From assembly GCF_001748285.1 (NCBI RefSeq), contig NZ_BDGT01000051.1, positions 1-32,045 of the forward strand: DNA of 32,045 nt, in the 5' to 3' direction. Each line of letters begins with the position of its first letter. Within the stretch, counting starts at the first letter, position 1. Both the position numbers and the translations under genes were made by a program. The notes under the pieces are model-generated. The model did no database searches. It saw nothing but the letters and a program-made list of their open reading frames with translations, and was not told the DNA's origin. This DNA is from Thermogemmatispora onikobensis (lineage in GTDB: Bacteria; Chloroflexota; Ktedonobacteria; Ktedonobacterales; Ktedonobacteraceae). This document shows, one piece after another, positions 15,489-24,226 of this stretch.

Positions 15489-16750
15489 GCTTGCTCTTCC
15501 CTCTGTGTGCTGGCTTCGCTCGTCGCTTGTTGGCTCTGCGGCTGCTCTGCCTGCTCGTGCGCCGTCTCTTCGGGCCGGTTCGGCTGGTCAGCGGCGACGA
15601 CGGGCGTGTGGAGCAGGGCGCGCCCATCTTCGGGATCAAAGAGGTGGATTTTGCGCAGGTTGACGGCCAGCGGCACCTCGCGCCCGAGGTAGCTGCCGGG
15701 CAGGCGCGCTTTGAGGGTGGCCACGAAGTCGCGCGGGGTCGGCTCCAGGGTGCTCAGGTAGACGGTGCAGCCGCTGACGGTCGGTTCGATGACGTTGACG
15801 AGGCCACGGATAGTGCTGTCTTCGCTGATGGCAAAGTCGGCCCGGCGCGGCGGCTGCAGGTGCTCGGGCCGGATGCCCAGGTTGAGGCGCCGGCCTGTGT
15901 AGGGGGCAACGCGCTCCTGAAATTCTGCCGGAACGGGCAGGCGAAAGGCCGGATGGGTCAGGAGCAGGCGCCCGTTGTGGTCGGGACGCTCGTCGGGGCG
16001 GACCTCGACTTCGAAGAGGTTGATGCCCGGCGAGCCGATGAAGAAGGCGACGAACTGGTTGCAGGGCCGCTCGTAGAGGTCCAGGCCGCTGCCGACCTGC
16101 TGCAGCTTGCCGTCGCGCATGACGGCAATGCGGTCGCCAAGGGCCATCGCCTCGGCCTGATCGTGGGTGACGTAGACCGCTGGCTGCCCTTTCTGGCGGT
16201 GCAGGGTCAGGATGTCTTCGCGCGCCTGGTGACGAAGCTGGGCGTCAAGGTTGGCCAGCGGCTCATCGTAGAGATAGAGGGCAGCGTCGCGCACCAGTGC
16301 CCGCGCCAGGGCGACGCGCTGCCGCTCGCCACCACTGAGTTGACGTGGCTTGCGCCTCAGCAGGTGCTCGATGCGGAAGAGACGGGCCGCGTTGGTAACG
16401 CGCTCGCGGATCAGGTCGCGGGGCGCATGGCGAGCACGCAGGCCGTAGGCGATGTTTTCGAAGACGGTCAGGTGCGGGAAGATGGCGTAGTCTTGAAAGA
16501 CCAGGGCAACGTTGCGGTCGCGTGGACGGATGTCGTTGACCAGGCGCTCGCCGAAGTAGATGCGCCCGTCGCTGACCGGCTCTAGCCCGGCCAGCAGGCG
16601 CAGGGTGGTGGTTTTGCCACAGCCGGAGGGGCCGACGAGGACGAAGAGTTCTCCCGGCTGGATGTGCAGGTTGAGGTCGTCAACGACGGCCCGCTCGCCG
16701 AAGCGTTTGATGAGATGCTCGATGACGATGCCTCCGCTGGCCGGACCCAT
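15485..16750 (-). CDS. MalK/UgpC-type sugar ABC transporter ATPase (second of three)
   Basis: A 421-residue ATPase. It has Walker A GPSGCGKT (40-47), signature LSGGERQ (138-144), Walker B LYLYDEP (158-164), NLDA and H196 in YVTHDQ. The TOBE-type C-terminal domain is followed by a Gln/Glu/Ala-rich tail of about 35 residues (PVVAADQPNRPEETAHEQ and on) that looks disordered. The ATG at 16750 is chosen because AAGGAGAA lies about 6 bases upstream. The longer frame to 16849 starts in repeat-rich leader. The stop overlaps the next ATPase start. All ATP-site residues are intact. Confidence 0.93.
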   Translation of the reverse strand: MGPASGGIVIEHLIKRFGERAVVDDLNLHIQPGELFVLVGPSGCGKTTTLRLLAGLEPVSDGRIYFGERLVNDIRPRDRNVALVFQDYAIFPHLTVFENIAYGLRARHAPRDLIRERVTNAARLFRIEHLLRRKPRQLSGGERQRVALARALVRDAALYLYDEPLANLDAQLRHQAREDILTLHRQKGQPAVYVTHDQAEAMALGDRIAVMRDGKLQQVGSGLDLYERPCNQFVAFFIGSPGINLFEVEVRPDERPDHNGRLLLTHPAFRLPVPAEFQERVAPYTGRRLNLGIRPEHLQPPRRADFAISEDSTIRGLVNVIEPTVSGCTVYLSTLEPTPRDFVATLKARLPGSYLGREVPLAVNLRKIHLFDPEDGRALLHTPVVAADQPNRPEETAHEQAEQPQSQQATSEASTQREEQA

Positions 16751-16835
16751 AGGCTTCTCCTTCTCTTGTTCCTCTCTCTTCTCTGTATGCTTCGTGCTCC
16801 GCGTGCGTTTCTGCTTTGCTTGCTCTGTTGGTCTG

Positions 16836-16863
16836 ACGTCAAACGTCAAACGTCAAACGTCAA
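16836..16863 (-). repeat. Heptamer tandem repeat, ACGTCAA x4
   Basis: Four exact head-to-tail copies of ACGTCAA (TTGACGT on the minus strand) lie in the 156-base leader of the second ATPase gene. On the minus strand each copy contains TTGACG, a -35-like hexamer. Confidence 0.85.
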
Positions 16864-16906
16864 ACCGGCTCCTTCCTGCCTGGCTGTCAGGGATAATCGC
16901 AGTGGG

Positions 16907-18013
16907 TTAGAATAAGGCGGGCGGGCCAGGACTGTAGAGGAGATGCTCGTCATCGGCGGCAAAGTAGAGGAGCTGCTCCCAGTCGGGCCGCAGGCGCTGC
17001 AGACCACGGCTGTCGTCGGCCTCCTCCAGCGGCAGGGAGACGATGACGCGCTGCCCCAGCCAGTGACCGTGTACGAGGGCGACGCGCTCGGTGGGGAGGC
17101 GCTCGCTATGGCTGATCTCCAGTGGCAGGCCGTCCGCCTGGTCGCGCAGCCAGTGCTCGGCGCGCACGCCCAGCCGCAGCGGCCCCGATGGCAGGCGCCC
17201 GGCTAGCTCCTCGGGGAGCGGCCAGCTCCGCCCGGCGATCTGCAGGCGGCCCTCGCTGAGGGCGGCTGGCAGGACGTTGAGCGGCGGGCTGCCGATGAAG
17301 GTGGCCACGAAGAGGTTGACGGGTGTGTAGTAGAGGTCGTCAAAGCTGCCCACTTGCTCGATACGCCCCGCACGCATGACGGCCAGGCGGTCGCCCATGA
17401 AGATGGCTTCTTGCTGGTCGTGGGTGACGTAGAGCGTGGTGACGTGGAAGGTGCGTAGTAGCTTCTTGATCTCGATGCGCGTCCGCTCGCGCCGCTTGGC
17501 ATCCAGGTTGACGATGGGTTCGTCCATGAGAAAGATGGTGGGGTCGCGTACGATGCAGCGAGCGATGGCGACGCGCTGCTGCTCGCCGCCGCTGAGAGTC
17601 TCGGGGAAGCGGCCCAGCAGGTGCTGAAAGTCGACGCCCATGAGCTGGGCGGTGCGCCGGACACGCTCTTCCATCTGCTCATGGGTGTAGGCGTGGTGTT
17701 CGAAATAGTAGGCCAGATTCCCCTTGCTCTTCATGGCGGGGTAGAGGGCGTAGTCTTGAAAGACCATGCCGACGCCGCGGTCCTGGGGCTTGATCTCGGT
17801 CATGTCGATGTCGCCGTAGTAGATGCGTCCGTGGGTGGGGAATTCGAGGCCGGCGACAATCTTGAGCAGGGTGCTCTTGCCACAGCCGGAGGGGCCGACG
17901 ATGGCCAGCGTCTCGCCGTCGGCTACTTCCAGCGAGATGTCGCGCAGGGCCGGCTGGCGCCCCCCGGGACCGTCATAGTCCTTGACGATGTGTTCGAGCC
18001 GCAGGCTGGTCAT
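16907..18013 (-). CDS. MalK-type sugar ABC transporter ATPase (first of three)
   Basis: A 368-residue ATPase. It has Walker A GPSGCGKS (40-47), signature LSGGEQQ (140-146), Walker B IFLMDEP (160-166), NLDAKRR and H198 in YVTHDQ. The C-terminal TOBE-type domain runs from about residue 245. The ATG at 18013 has a GGAAG-type site about 8 bases away. It is the most divergent of the three tandem ATPases ([14 protein letters not shown] instead of LRHQAR). It sits between lacI and the other two, all on the minus strand. It may be the general MsmX/UgpC-like ATPase, with the pair downstream dedicated to another importer. That is inference. Confidence 0.92.
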   Translation of the reverse strand: MTSLRLEHIVKDYDGPGGRQPALRDISLEVADGETLAIVGPSGCGKSTLLKIVAGLEFPTHGRIYYGDIDMTEIKPQDRGVGMVFQDYALYPAMKSKGNLAYYFEHHAYTHEQMEERVRRTAQLMGVDFQHLLGRFPETLSGGEQQRVAIARCIVRDPTIFLMDEPIVNLDAKRRERTRIEIKKLLRTFHVTTLYVTHDQQEAIFMGDRLAVMRAGRIEQVGSFDDLYYTPVNLFVATFIGSPPLNVLPAALSEGRLQIAGRSWPLPEELAGRLPSGPLRLGVRAEHWLRDQADGLPLEISHSERLPTERVALVHGHWLGQRVIVSLPLEEADDSRGLQRLRPDWEQLLYFAADDEHLLYSPGPPALF

Positions 18014-18337
18014 GCCTGTCTTCCTTCCTCCCTGAGCTTCCCGGTGCCGGCCCGGCCTGGCGCTGGCCGCGCTCTGTTCGGCCTGCCCTCGCCATGAGGG
18101 CCGACTCCCGGCGATTCCTTTCTCTTCTCTTCTTTTCTGCTCGGTGCTACGCTGGACCGTTCCAGGCTGGTCGTTGCACCGGCCTGGCTCCCTTTTCTGG
18201 CGACTCCTTCGCGCTCTTCCTACCCTCCGCTGGCTACTGGAGATTCTGTATTCTGTATTCTTTGTACGCGGCTGACGCTGGCCCGCACTGGCCGCCTCTC
18301 GCCGGCCTGGCCCGGATCTCTCTGGCCATTTCGCCCT
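18014..18337. other. 324-base spacer between lacI-type gene and first ATPase
   Basis: Non-coding and pyrimidine-rich on the plus strand. It contains a 7-bp repeat (listed separately). I see no clear promoter or U-tracted terminator, so transcription from the regulator gene may read into the ATPases. Confidence 0.5.
18243..18263. repeat. Heptamer tandem repeat, ATTCTGT x3 (last copy imperfect)
   Basis: ATTCTGT ATTCTGT ATTCTTT occurs in the spacer upstream of the first ATPase gene. It is the second 7-bp repeat in neighbouring intergenic regions. Confidence 0.75.
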
Positions 18338-19414
18338 TCAGCCAGCGCGTTGCTCTTCGCCCGAGGCGGCGGGCGCGCTGAGGTGTCGGGCTTGCCGGCG
18401 ATAACCACAGGACTGGCGAATGATGAGGGTGGTGGGCAGGATGATCTGGGCGCGCTCGCGGCGGTTGTGCTCCAGTTGGTCGAGGAGCAGCTCGGCGGCG
18501 CGGGTGCCCATCTCCACGCAGGGCTGACGGATGGTGGTCAGCTCGGGAAAGATCATGGTTGTCTGCAGGAGATCGTCGAAGCCGACGATGGCCAGATCAT
18601 CGGGGACCGAGAGGCCGCGCTCCTGGACGGCGCGCACGACGCCGGCAACCATCATGTCGTTGGAGGAGAAGAGGGCGGTCGGCGGCTCCGGCAGGTCGAG
18701 AAAGCGCTGCGTCCAGGCGTAACCGCTGGCGGGGGTCCAGTCACCGTCACCGACAAGGGCTTCGTCGAAGGGGATGCCGGCGGCGGCCAGGGCCTGACGA
18801 TAGCCCTCGAGGCGCGCATGGGTGCAGACGTCTTTCGCCAGCCCTTTGAGCATGGCGATGCGCCGGTGCCCCAGGGCGATCAGGTGCTCAACGGCCACGC
18901 GCGCCGCGGCGACGTTGTCAACGTCGACGTATTGCAGGTCGCCATCATCTTCGGGATCGTGCCCAACGCGCACGTAGGGCATGCCCGCCTCGCGCAGCAT
19001 GGCGGCGCTGCGGTCCTGACGGTCGCTGCTGATGAGGATGACGCCGTCAAAGTGGCGCCCCCGCAGGAGGCTGAAAAAGGTGGCCTCGTTCATGTCTTGC
19101 CGCCCGATGAAGAGCATCGGGGTGTAGCCTCGCTGGGCACAGACCTGGCTCACGCCACGCGCGATCTCGGCAAAGATAGGATTGCCAAAAAGATGATGGG
19201 CATTGTCAGGCAGGATCAACCCCACCAGGCGCGTCTTGCGCATGACGAGCTGCCGCGCCGCCGCCTGCGGCGCGTAGCCGTAGCTGTTGATGACTTCCTG
19301 CACGCGGTCTCTGACGCTCGGCCTGACGTTCGGTTGCCCATTGAGCACTCGCGACACTGTTGAGCGAGATACTCCGGCAATGCGCGCGATATCCTCAATC
19401 GTTAATTGCGACAT
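18338..19414 (-). CDS. LacI/GalR-family transcriptional regulator
   Basis: A 358-residue repressor-type protein. The N-terminal helix-turn-helix is LTIEDIARIAGVSRSTVSRV (4-23), followed by the hinge-helix segment. The periplasmic-binding-like sugar domain starts at KTRLVGLILPDNAHHLFGNP and includes the subdomain link VDVDNVAAARVAVEHLIALG. The ATG at 19414 is chosen because the HTH begins right after it, as in the family; an upstream in-frame start at 19516 would add 34 unrelated residues. Its promoter region carries a LacI-type palindrome at 19485, matched by copies at 14269 and 30309. It therefore probably regulates itself, the importer and both glycosidase units, released by an imported sugar. 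The effector is unknown. Confidence 0.95.
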   Translation of the reverse strand: MSQLTIEDIARIAGVSRSTVSRVLNGQPNVRPSVRDRVQEVINSYGYAPQAAARQLVMRKTRLVGLILPDNAHHLFGNPIFAEIARGVSQVCAQRGYTPMLFIGRQDMNEATFFSLLRGRHFDGVILISSDRQDRSAAMLREAGMPYVRVGHDPEDDGDLQYVDVDNVAAARVAVEHLIALGHRRIAMLKGLAKDVCTHARLEGYRQALAAAGIPFDEALVGDGDWTPASGYAWTQRFLDLPEPPTALFSSNDMMVAGVVRAVQERGLSVPDDLAIVGFDDLLQTTMIFPELTTIRQPCVEMGTRAAELLLDQLEHNRRERAQIILPTTLIIRQSCGYRRQARHLSAPAASGEEQRAG

Positions 19415-19448
19415 GAGCCAACCTGCGCGCCTCCAGGGCGGTTCCACG

Positions 19449-19478
19449 TTTACTTTTGGCTGCTGTTTCGTGTACAAT
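19449..19478 (+). promoter_or_regulatory. Promoter for the GH31-GH42 unit
   Basis: TTTACT (19449-19454) and TACAAT (19473-19478) are 18 bases apart. The predicted start near 19485 coincides with the left edge of the operator. Confidence 0.6.
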
Positions 19479-19484
19479 ACCTCG

Positions 19485-19498
19485 TGGGATCGCTCCCA
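19485..19498. promoter_or_regulatory. LacI-family operator in the divergent lacI/GH31 region
   Basis: TGGGATCGCTCCCA is the reverse complement of the 14269 site, and the palindrome extends to CGTGGGA...TCCCACG (19483-19500). It begins 6 bases after the GH31 -10 box and lies 71 bases upstream of the regulator's ATG, so it could control both directions. Confidence 0.8.
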
Positions 19499-19721
19499 CG
19501 ACGTTGCTATGTGCAAGCTTACCCGATCCTCCTCCTTCCTGTCAAGGGGTGAGGTGCCTGCCCGGTTGGCTGGCTGGCCACCCGCCCGCCCGCCCGCTCG
19601 CTTCCAGGCTCAGGTCAGCCTCGCTCAGGCGGACGACAGGACTGGGGCAGAGATCAGCATGGCTGAGGACAGGATGTCGGTACTATCGGACAAAGCCATT
19701 ACGCATGGAAGGAGTCTCTTC

Positions 19722-22142
19722 ATGGCAGAGCCGGTTCCTTTGCTTCCGTATAACCTGTACATGACTGAGCCGCCACGCTTGCCAGTGCGAGAACCGGAGG
19801 ATGAGGATGGCCCCGATTATGTGGTGGAGGCGACGCTTTTGGAGCGCGGTGAGCGCCATGTCCGGCTCCAGGGGCGCACCCTCAGTGGCTCCCCTCTCTT
19901 GATCACGCTGAGCCTGGTGGCCGATGGGATCGTGCGCGTCGTGCTGGAGGAGGAGCCTGATCCGACGCGCGTCCGCCTGGCGCGCGAGCTGCCCCCCCCT
20001 CCGGCTGCTGCGCCGCTGCTGGTCGAGGAGCAGGAGACGGGCCTGGCTCTGCTCTCCCCCTCGCTCCGTCTGGAGGCCACCCTGCGCCCCTTCGGCCTGC
20101 GCTTCCTGGACGCCGCTGGCCGTCCGCTGCTGGCCCAGAACTATAGCGAGCTGACCAATGTGCGCATGAAGCTGACGATTCTTCCTTTCGGGCTGAGCCG
20201 CTTCAATGGCCGGCGCGTGGCTTTCCACGATACGTTTACGGCGGAACCCGATGAGCATTTCTTTGGGCTGGGCGAGAAGTTTACGGATTTCGATAAACGC
20301 GGGCAGCGCATCACAACCTGGAATTGCGATTGTGGCGGGGCCTTCAGTGAGCGGGCCTATAAGAATGTGCCTTTCGTGGTGAGCACGCGCAAGTATGGGA
20401 TCTTTGTCGATAGCCCCTGCGCGGTCGATTTCGATCTGGTGGCCAGCAATACGGCGACGTTTACGCTGATTAGCCGCGATAGCGCTCTGGATTATTATGT
20501 GATCGCCGGGCCGGACCTGAAGACGATTATTACGCGCTATGCTTCGCTGGTGGGCTTTCCGATTCTGCCACCGAAGTGGGCCTTGGGGACCTGGATTTCG
20601 TCGGGCTTCCAGCGCGATAGTCAGGGCGAGGTGCTGGCGCGGGCTCGCTTGATCCGCGAGCATGAGATTCCTTGCGATGTGTTGCACCTCGATTGCTATT
20701 GGCAGCGCTTTGGACGCTGGTCAGAAGTGCAGTGGGATGAGGAGCGCTTTCCTGATCCGGCGGGTCTGATCGGGCAGTTGAAGGCCCAGGGCTTTAAGGT
20801 CTGTTTGTGGATTCATCCGTATCTGGGGACGGCCAGCGAGCGCTTTGCCGAGGGGGCAGCGCGCGGCTATTTTCTGAAGAATGCCGCCGGCGAGCCGTAT
20901 GTGGCCGATCTGTGGGGGGGCTTCCATCCACCGGTGGCCATGCTGGATGTGACGCACCCGGAGGCGGTGGCCTGGTTTCAGGGGCTGTTGCGCGAGCAGT
21001 TGCGCCTGGGGGTGGATGTCTTTAAGACGGACTTCGGGGAGGGTATTCCGACGGATGTGGTGGCTTATAGCGGGATTGCCGGCGAGCGTCTGCATAATTT
21101 GTATGCCTTGCTCTATAACGATGCGGTGGCCGAGGTGACGGCACGCGAGACGGGCCGCGCGGGCCTGGTCTGGGGCCGCTCCAGCTATGCCGGTGGTCAG
21201 CGCCATGCGGCGCAGTGGAGCGGCGACCCCAATGCGACTTTTACGGCTCTGGCTTCGACCTTGCGCGGTGGGCTGAGCCTCGGGATGTGCGGCCACGCTT
21301 TCTGGAGCCACGACATCGGCGGCTTTACCGGTCAGCCTTCTCCAGAGCTGTATATCCGCTGGGCCCAGTTCGGTTTCTTCTCTCCTCTGACGCGCGCTCA
21401 CGGCAATAGCTCGCGCCTCCCCTGGGACTTCGGTCCGCAGGCCCTGGAGATCTTCCGCTCGTATGCCCGCCTGCGCTATCGCTTGCTGCCCTATATCTAT
21501 ACCTACGCCTGCATCGCGGCCCGGACAAGTCTGCCGCTGTTGCGGGCGATGGTGCTGGAGTTCCCCGATGATCCGGCAACCTATACGCTGGATCTGCAGT
21601 ATATGTTTGGCGCGGAGCTGCTGGTGGCCCCGCTCTATCGCGCCGGGGGGGAGCGCCCGGTCTATTTGCCTGCCGGGACGTGGGTCGATTTCTGGAGCCG
21701 GACCGTGCTGCAGGGGCCGACGACGCTGCAGGTGCAGGCGCCTCTGGAGCAGCTTCCGCTCTATGTGCGCGCCAATGCCTTGATCCCGACGACGGAGCCG
21801 GCGCCGTTTGTGCGCGAGGAGCCGTTTGAGACGGTGGTTTTCGAGGCCTATCTGCTGCCGGAGGGGGCCGGGTCGTTTACGCTCTGCGATCTGGATGGGG
21901 AGACGACGGTGTCGGCGCGCTTGCAGGGGACGACGCTGGCCATCGAGGTGATGGGGGCAAAGCGTCGGCTGGGGCTGCGCCTGCTGAAGCTGGCCGGGCA
22001 GCCGCCCGTTGAGACGGTGCTGCTCAATGGCCACCAGTGCGAGCGCTGGATGGGTGAGACGGCCCCGGCCCTGGCCGAGGCGCCGGCTTCGGGCTGGTTC
22101 TCCCTACCCGATGGAGGGGGAGAGGTGACGGTGGTCCTCTGA
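19722..22142 (+). CDS. GH31 alpha-xylosidase (YicI-like)
   Basis: An 806-residue retaining glycosidase that removes non-reducing alpha-xylose. KTDFGEGIPTD (435-445) is the YicI-type signature with nucleophile D437, and the acid/base is D502 in WSGDPNA. These are 65 residues apart; the YicI pair is 66 apart. RGGLSLGMCGHAFWSHDIGG (515-534) follows as in YicI. The N-terminal beta-sandwich spans about 30-275, the barrel about 285-620, and C-terminal beta domains complete it. There is no signal peptide, so it acts in the cytoplasm on imported oligosaccharide. The ATG is chosen for GGAAGGAG at 19707-19714; a longer open frame reaches 19287 without one. It is first gene of a two-gene unit behind a LacI operator. 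GH31 also contains alpha-glucosidases, but the signature favours xylosidase. Confidence 0.93.
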   Translation: MAEPVPLLPYNLYMTEPPRLPVREPEDEDGPDYVVEATLLERGERHVRLQGRTLSGSPLLITLSLVADGIVRVVLEEEPDPTRVRLARELPPPPAAAPLLVEEQETGLALLSPSLRLEATLRPFGLRFLDAAGRPLLAQNYSELTNVRMKLTILPFGLSRFNGRRVAFHDTFTAEPDEHFFGLGEKFTDFDKRGQRITTWNCDCGGAFSERAYKNVPFVVSTRKYGIFVDSPCAVDFDLVASNTATFTLISRDSALDYYVIAGPDLKTIITRYASLVGFPILPPKWALGTWISSGFQRDSQGEVLARARLIREHEIPCDVLHLDCYWQRFGRWSEVQWDEERFPDPAGLIGQLKAQGFKVCLWIHPYLGTASERFAEGAARGYFLKNAAGEPYVADLWGGFHPPVAMLDVTHPEAVAWFQGLLREQLRLGVDVFKTDFGEGIPTDVVAYSGIAGERLHNLYALLYNDAVAEVTARETGRAGLVWGRSSYAGGQRHAAQWSGDPNATFTALASTLRGGLSLGMCGHAFWSHDIGGFTGQPSPELYIRWAQFGFFSPLTRAHGNSSRLPWDFGPQALEIFRSYARLRYRLLPYIYTYACIAARTSLPLLRAMVLEFPDDPATYTLDLQYMFGAELLVAPLYRAGGERPVYLPAGTWVDFWSRTVLQGPTTLQVQAPLEQLPLYVRANALIPTTEPAPFVREEPFETVVFEAYLLPEGAGSFTLCDLDGETTVSARLQGTTLAIEVMGAKRRLGLRLLKLAGQPPVETVLLNGHQCERWMGETAPALAEAPASGWFSLPDGGGEVTVVL

Positions 22143-22180
22143 GATTCGTCCTGTCTGGCATCATGCCCAGGAGGAGAAGC

Positions 22181-24226
22181 ATGGAGGCCTTTCCACCGCT
22201 GAATCCACGTGCTCCTTTTATCTGGTACGGTGGCGACTATAATCCTGAGCAGTGGCCGCGCGCTGTCTGGGATGAGGATCTGCGTTTGATGCAGGAGTGC
22301 CGCTTTCGCGTGGCGACGGTGGGTGTCTTTAGCTGGACGGCGCTGCAGCCGGCGGAGGAGCGCTTTACTTTCGGTTGGCTCGATCAGGTGCTGGATAAGC
22401 TGACGGCGGCGGGCTGCCGGGTCTGTCTGGCAACGCCCAGCGCGGCGCAGCCGGCCTGGTTGTCGCAGCGCTATCCCGAGGTGTTGCGGGCCGATCCGAC
22501 GGGTCGCCGCCGCCACCACGGCTGGCGCGTGAACTATTGTCCGACCTCGTCGGTCTATCGCCGCCTGGCCGCCCAGATGGCGGCGAAGCTGGCCGAGCGC
22601 TATCATGCGCATCCAGCCCTGGTGGCCTGGCATGTCTCGAATGAGTATGCGCCGGCCTGCTACTGCGAGCAGTGCGCGGCGGCTTTCCGCGATTGGCTGC
22701 GTACGCGCTATGGCAGCCTCGATGAACTCAACCGGCGCTGGTGGACCCGCTTCTGGAGCCATACGTACACGGATTGGTCGCAGATTGAGCCTCCTTATGC
22801 CAACGGCGAGGGTTCGCTTCACGCTTTGACGCTGGATTATCGCCGCTTCCAGAATGAGATGTTACTGGAGTGCTTTCGGCTGGAGCGTGAGGCGATCCGC
22901 CAGTTCTCGCGCGAGGTGCCTATCACAACGAATCTGATGCGCTTCTATCGCGATCTCGATTATCGCCTCTGGGCGCGTGAGATGGATGTGGTGGCCTGGG
23001 ACTGCTATCCCTCTGTCGAGGATGAGCCGCTCGATATTGCGCTGGCTCATGATTTGATGCGCAGTCTGCGCGATGGGCAGCCGTTCTTGCTGATGGAGCA
23101 GTCGCCCAGTAGTCAGAACTGGCAGCCGTACAATACGTTGAAGCGGCCCGGGGAGCTGCGCCTGCAGAGCTATCAGGCGCTGGCCCACGGGGCGGAGTCG
23201 GTGATGTTCTTTCAGTGGCGGCGCAGTCGCGGCGGGATCGAGAAGCTGCATGGGGCGGTGATCGAGCACAGTGGGCGCAGCGATACGCGCGTCTTTGCGG
23301 AGGTGCAGGCCCTGGGCCAGGAGCTGGAGCGCCTGGGCGGGCGGACGCTGGGCGGGGTGACGCCGGCTCAGGTGGGGCTGCTCTTCGATTGGGAAAACTG
23401 GTGGGCGCTGGAGGATTGCAGCGGGCCGACGCGCGAGAAGCGCTATCTGGAGACGTTGCGCGCTCATTATGCGCCGTTCTGGCGGCGCAATGTGCCAGTC
23501 GATCTGGTCTTTAGCGATTCGGATCTGGGACGCTATCGTCTGCTGATGGCGCCCCTCCTCTATCTGCTCAAGGAGGGGCTGGCCGAGCGCCTGGCGGCCT
23601 TCGTGCAAGATGGGGGGACGCTGGTGACGACCTATCTGTGTGGGATGGTGGATGAGTGCGATCTGGCTTTTGAGGATGGCTATCCGGGGCCACTGCGCCA
23701 TGTGCTGGGGATCTGGAACGAGGAGATCGAGGCGCTGCCGCCGGGGTGCACGAATCGTCTGGTGTTAAACGATGGGCGCAGCTTTGCCTGCGGCCATCTG
23801 TGTGCGCTGATCCATGATGAGGGGGCCGAGGTGCTGGGGCGCTACGGCGAGGATTTCTATGCCGGGCGCCCGGCCTTGACGCGCCATCGTGTGGGCCGCG
23901 GTCAGGCTTTCTATCTGGCGTGCGAGCCGGAAGCGGCTTTTCTGGAGAGCTTCTACGGGGAGCTGCTGGGGGAGCTGGGGATCGCTCCGGCGCTGGAGAC
24001 GCCGCCAGGCGTGGAGGCGACGCTGCGCCAGACGGCCCGTGAGCGCCTGCTCTTTGTGCTCAATCATGGGCGGGCGCCGGCAACGGTGACGCTGCCGCCG
24101 GGCCGCACGTTTGAGGAGCTGCTGACGGGCCGGATGGTGAGCGGCTCGCTCTCGCTGCCCGGGCTGGAGGTGGCTATTCTGGCGGAGCCGCTCGCTTCCG
24201 AGCCTAGCCAGCGGGCAGGATCTTGA
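22181..24226 (+). CDS. GH42 beta-galactosidase
   Basis: A 681-residue enzyme that releases terminal beta-galactose (some members act on alpha-L-arabinopyranose). The A domain opens with YGGDYNPEQWP. Acid/base E155 lies in WHVSNEY and nucleophile E306 in LLMEQSP. The zinc-site cysteines of Thermus A4 beta-galactosidase appear conserved: C120, C160, C162 and C165 (ACYCEQC). A trimerisation domain follows from about residue 385 and a small beta domain ends the protein. The ATG at 22181 is chosen for AGGAGGA at 22169-22175; the ATG at 22163 is upstream of that site. It lies 38 bases after the GH31 stop in the same unit. There is no export signal. Its last 23 bases overlap the end of the convergent GH29 gene. 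Confidence 0.94.
   Translation: MEAFPPLNPRAPFIWYGGDYNPEQWPRAVWDEDLRLMQECRFRVATVGVFSWTALQPAEERFTFGWLDQVLDKLTAAGCRVCLATPSAAQPAWLSQRYPEVLRADPTGRRRHHGWRVNYCPTSSVYRRLAAQMAAKLAERYHAHPALVAWHVSNEYAPACYCEQCAAAFRDWLRTRYGSLDELNRRWWTRFWSHTYTDWSQIEPPYANGEGSLHALTLDYRRFQNEMLLECFRLEREAIRQFSREVPITTNLMRFYRDLDYRLWAREMDVVAWDCYPSVEDEPLDIALAHDLMRSLRDGQPFLLMEQSPSSQNWQPYNTLKRPGELRLQSYQALAHGAESVMFFQWRRSRGGIEKLHGAVIEHSGRSDTRVFAEVQALGQELERLGGRTLGGVTPAQVGLLFDWENWWALEDCSGPTREKRYLETLRAHYAPFWRRNVPVDLVFSDSDLGRYRLLMAPLLYLLKEGLAERLAAFVQDGGTLVTTYLCGMVDECDLAFEDGYPGPLRHVLGIWNEEIEALPPGCTNRLVLNDGRSFACGHLCALIHDEGAEVLGRYGEDFYAGRPALTRHRVGRGQAFYLACEPEAAFLESFYGELLGELGIAPALETPPGVEATLRQTARERLLFVLNHGRAPATVTLPPGRTFEELLTGRMVSGSLSLPGLEVAILAEPLASEPSQRAGS

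Larger units (their letters stand above)
19415..19721. other. 307-base divergent promoter region between lacI-type gene and GH31
   Basis: Non-coding. It contains the operator and GH31 promoter listed below. The GH31 leader of about 235 bases includes TGGC and CCCG runs near 19562-19597. The plus frame is open throughout, but this is not coding: the first ribosome site precedes the ATG at 19722. Confidence 0.6.

Noticed and set aside
16836-16863. CRISPR-like repeat
   Set aside because: Units are 7 bp with no spacers and no cas genes nearby.
19287-19721. N-terminal extension of the GH31 frame
   Set aside because: It overlaps the divergent lacI gene and its own promoter and operator; a strong ribosome site precedes the ATG at 19722.
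20721-22034. 437-residue minus-strand open frame
   Set aside because: Antisense to GH31, rich in Arg/Gln/His/Ile, no recognisable domain and no ribosome site.
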